DNA of 5,468 nucleotides from an uncultured Collinsella sp. (GTDB lineage Bacteria; Actinomycetota; Coriobacteriia; Coriobacteriales; Coriobacteriaceae). The stretch lies in the NCBI GenBank assembly GCA_902495265.1, contig CABUWR010000101.1, positions 1-5,468 on the forward strand. The letters are read 5' to 3'. A model generated the notes under the pieces. It was not told the origin of the DNA. It saw only the letters and a list, made by a program, of their open reading frames with translations, and did not search any database. Positions 5,084 through 5,468 of the stretch are shown here, piece by piece. How positions within the stretch are numbered: position 1 is the stretch's first letter; each line of letters opens with the position of its first letter. Both the position numbers and the translations under genes were made by a program.

Positions 5084-5152
5084 AATCTTCTGTCTCAATC
5101 TGTAACATCTGGCGGGCTAAATCGTCTCTACCTGTTACAGATCAAGACAAAC
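5030..5152. repeat. Right copy of the 123-bp direct repeat flanking the ATPase gene
   Basis: It is the partner of 3607-3729, in the same orientation, with 7 differences in 123 bases by hand count. It contains the DUF4867 3' remnant and copy 3 of the interleaved palindrome. Together the copies enclose about 1.3 kb that includes the whole ATPase gene and its likely promoter. Confidence 0.92.
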
Positions 5153-5156
5153 CGCC
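5092..5156. repeat. Palindromic repeat element, copy 3 (interleaved arms)
   Basis: Arms 5092-5107 and 5133-5148 pair over 16 bp with two mismatches. The second pairing is GGCGG (5111-5115) with CCGCC (5152-5156), again one arm in the loop and one beyond the hairpin. Relative to copy 1, a mismatched A/A pair has become G/C and a G-T pair has become G-C. Confidence 0.7.
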
Positions 5157-5200
5157 CCCAACCACCACAAAGGTGCCTGTCCCCTTTGTGGTGGTTTGGG
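5156..5200. repeat. GGTGCCTGTCCCC hairpin, copy 2 (long stem)
   Basis: Arms 5156-5173 and 5183-5200 pair at 17 of 18 positions around the same 9-nt loop TGCCTGTCC as copy 1. The stem core is ACCACCACAAAGG against CCTTTGTGGTGGT. No T tract follows. The GGGGACAGGCACC core resembles REP-type palindromes seen repeatedly in bacterial intergenic DNA, some linked to REP-associated tyrosine transposases; no such transposase is in this window. Confidence 0.8.
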
Positions 5201-5283
5201 CAGGCGGGTATCAAAAAGTGTCAGATGGGGGCGGCTGTCGGGCACCTGCGCGCGAAAAGAAGTATCGACCTGCGTCGTTGCCG

Positions 5284-5312
5284 TTGAGCGACGCGTTGTT
5301 TGCAGGGATACT
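5284..5312 (+). promoter_or_regulatory. Weak promoter candidate for the GH1 gene
   Basis: TTGAGC (5284-5289) and GATACT (5307-5312) each match consensus at 4 of 6 positions with a 17-bp spacer. An alternative is TTGTTT (5296-5301) with TATGAC (5318-5323). I see no LicT/BglG-type antiterminator hairpin and terminator in 5201-5347, and nothing else of note in that stretch. Confidence 0.25.
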
Positions 5313-5335
5313 GAGCCTATGACAACAGCGTGTGA

Positions 5336-5340
5336 AAGGA
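5336..5340 (+). promoter_or_regulatory. Ribosome binding site of the GH1 gene
   Basis: AAGGA lies 7 nt before the ATG at 5348. The nearby ATG at 5344 is in another frame and stops after five codons, so 5348 is the start. Confidence 0.8.
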
Positions 5341-5344
5341 TTGA

Positions 5345-5468
<124 letters not shown>

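Noticed and set aside
4951..5322. A plus-strand frame with a hydrophobic start (Phe/Leu run) resembling a small membrane protein
   Set aside because: The hydrophobic run is the T-rich repeat of the ATPase leader. The rest runs through repeats and the DUF4867 remnant in the wrong frame, and no ribosome binding site is present.

Overview
This window looks like chromosomal DNA of a high-GC, anaerobic gut actinobacterium. I favour Collinsella or a close relative (Coriobacteriia). The basis is GC-rich coding sequence, AGGAG-type ribosome binding sites, the gene mix (split transketolase, FGGY kinase, LuxS, DUF4867, 6-phospho-beta-glucosidase), and intergenic regions full of small palindromes carrying GGGACGGGG and GGTGCCTGTCCCC. 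The taxon is inference; no marker gene is present.

Layout. (1) 1-574, +: 3' part of a transketolase, probably the C-terminal half-protein of a split enzyme. It is followed by a 101-bp palindrome and a T-rich tract. (2) 749-2239, +: FGGY sugar/polyol kinase, closest by motif to glycerol kinase but with two glycerol-contacting positions changed. (3) 2240-2391: a gene gap full of GGGACGGGG/CCCCGTCCC arms that form the kinase terminator and a 75-bp palindrome overlapping the likely luxS promoter. (4) 2392-2880, +: luxS with its own terminator. (5) 3016-3660, +: DUF4867 protein, probably cupin-like. (6) 3661-3857: two tandem copies of a palindromic repeat with interleaved arms, then a GGTGCCTGTCCCC hairpin. 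(7) 3858-4964, -: a P-loop (AAA/ORC-like) ATPase with a C-terminal winged helix, converging on the DUF4867 gene. (8) 4965-5347, a 383-base gap: the ATPase leader and likely promoter, a second copy of the last 18 codons of the DUF4867 gene plus its downstream repeat, another GGTGCCTGTCCCC hairpin, and a weak promoter candidate. I see no gene in 5201-5347. (9) 5348-5468, +: start of a GH1 6-phospho-beta-glucosidase.

How it fits together. Transketolase and the FGGY kinase suggest conversion of a phosphorylated ketose or polyol through pentose-phosphate chemistry. DUF4867 may serve the same sugar metabolism, and the GH1 gene begins a phospho-beta-glucoside unit. LuxS stands apart as a self-contained transcription unit in methyl-cycle/AI-2 metabolism. 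Most genes are separated by terminators or palindromes, so this is not one operon.

The most unusual structure is the ATPase gene. It is bracketed by a 123-bp direct repeat (about 94% identical by hand count) that contains the 3' end of the DUF4867 gene. This resembles an insertion that uses a gene 3' end as its target and restores it, but no integrase or transposase is visible. The repeat itself carries a palindrome whose arms interleave in pseudoknot order and show compensating base changes between copies.
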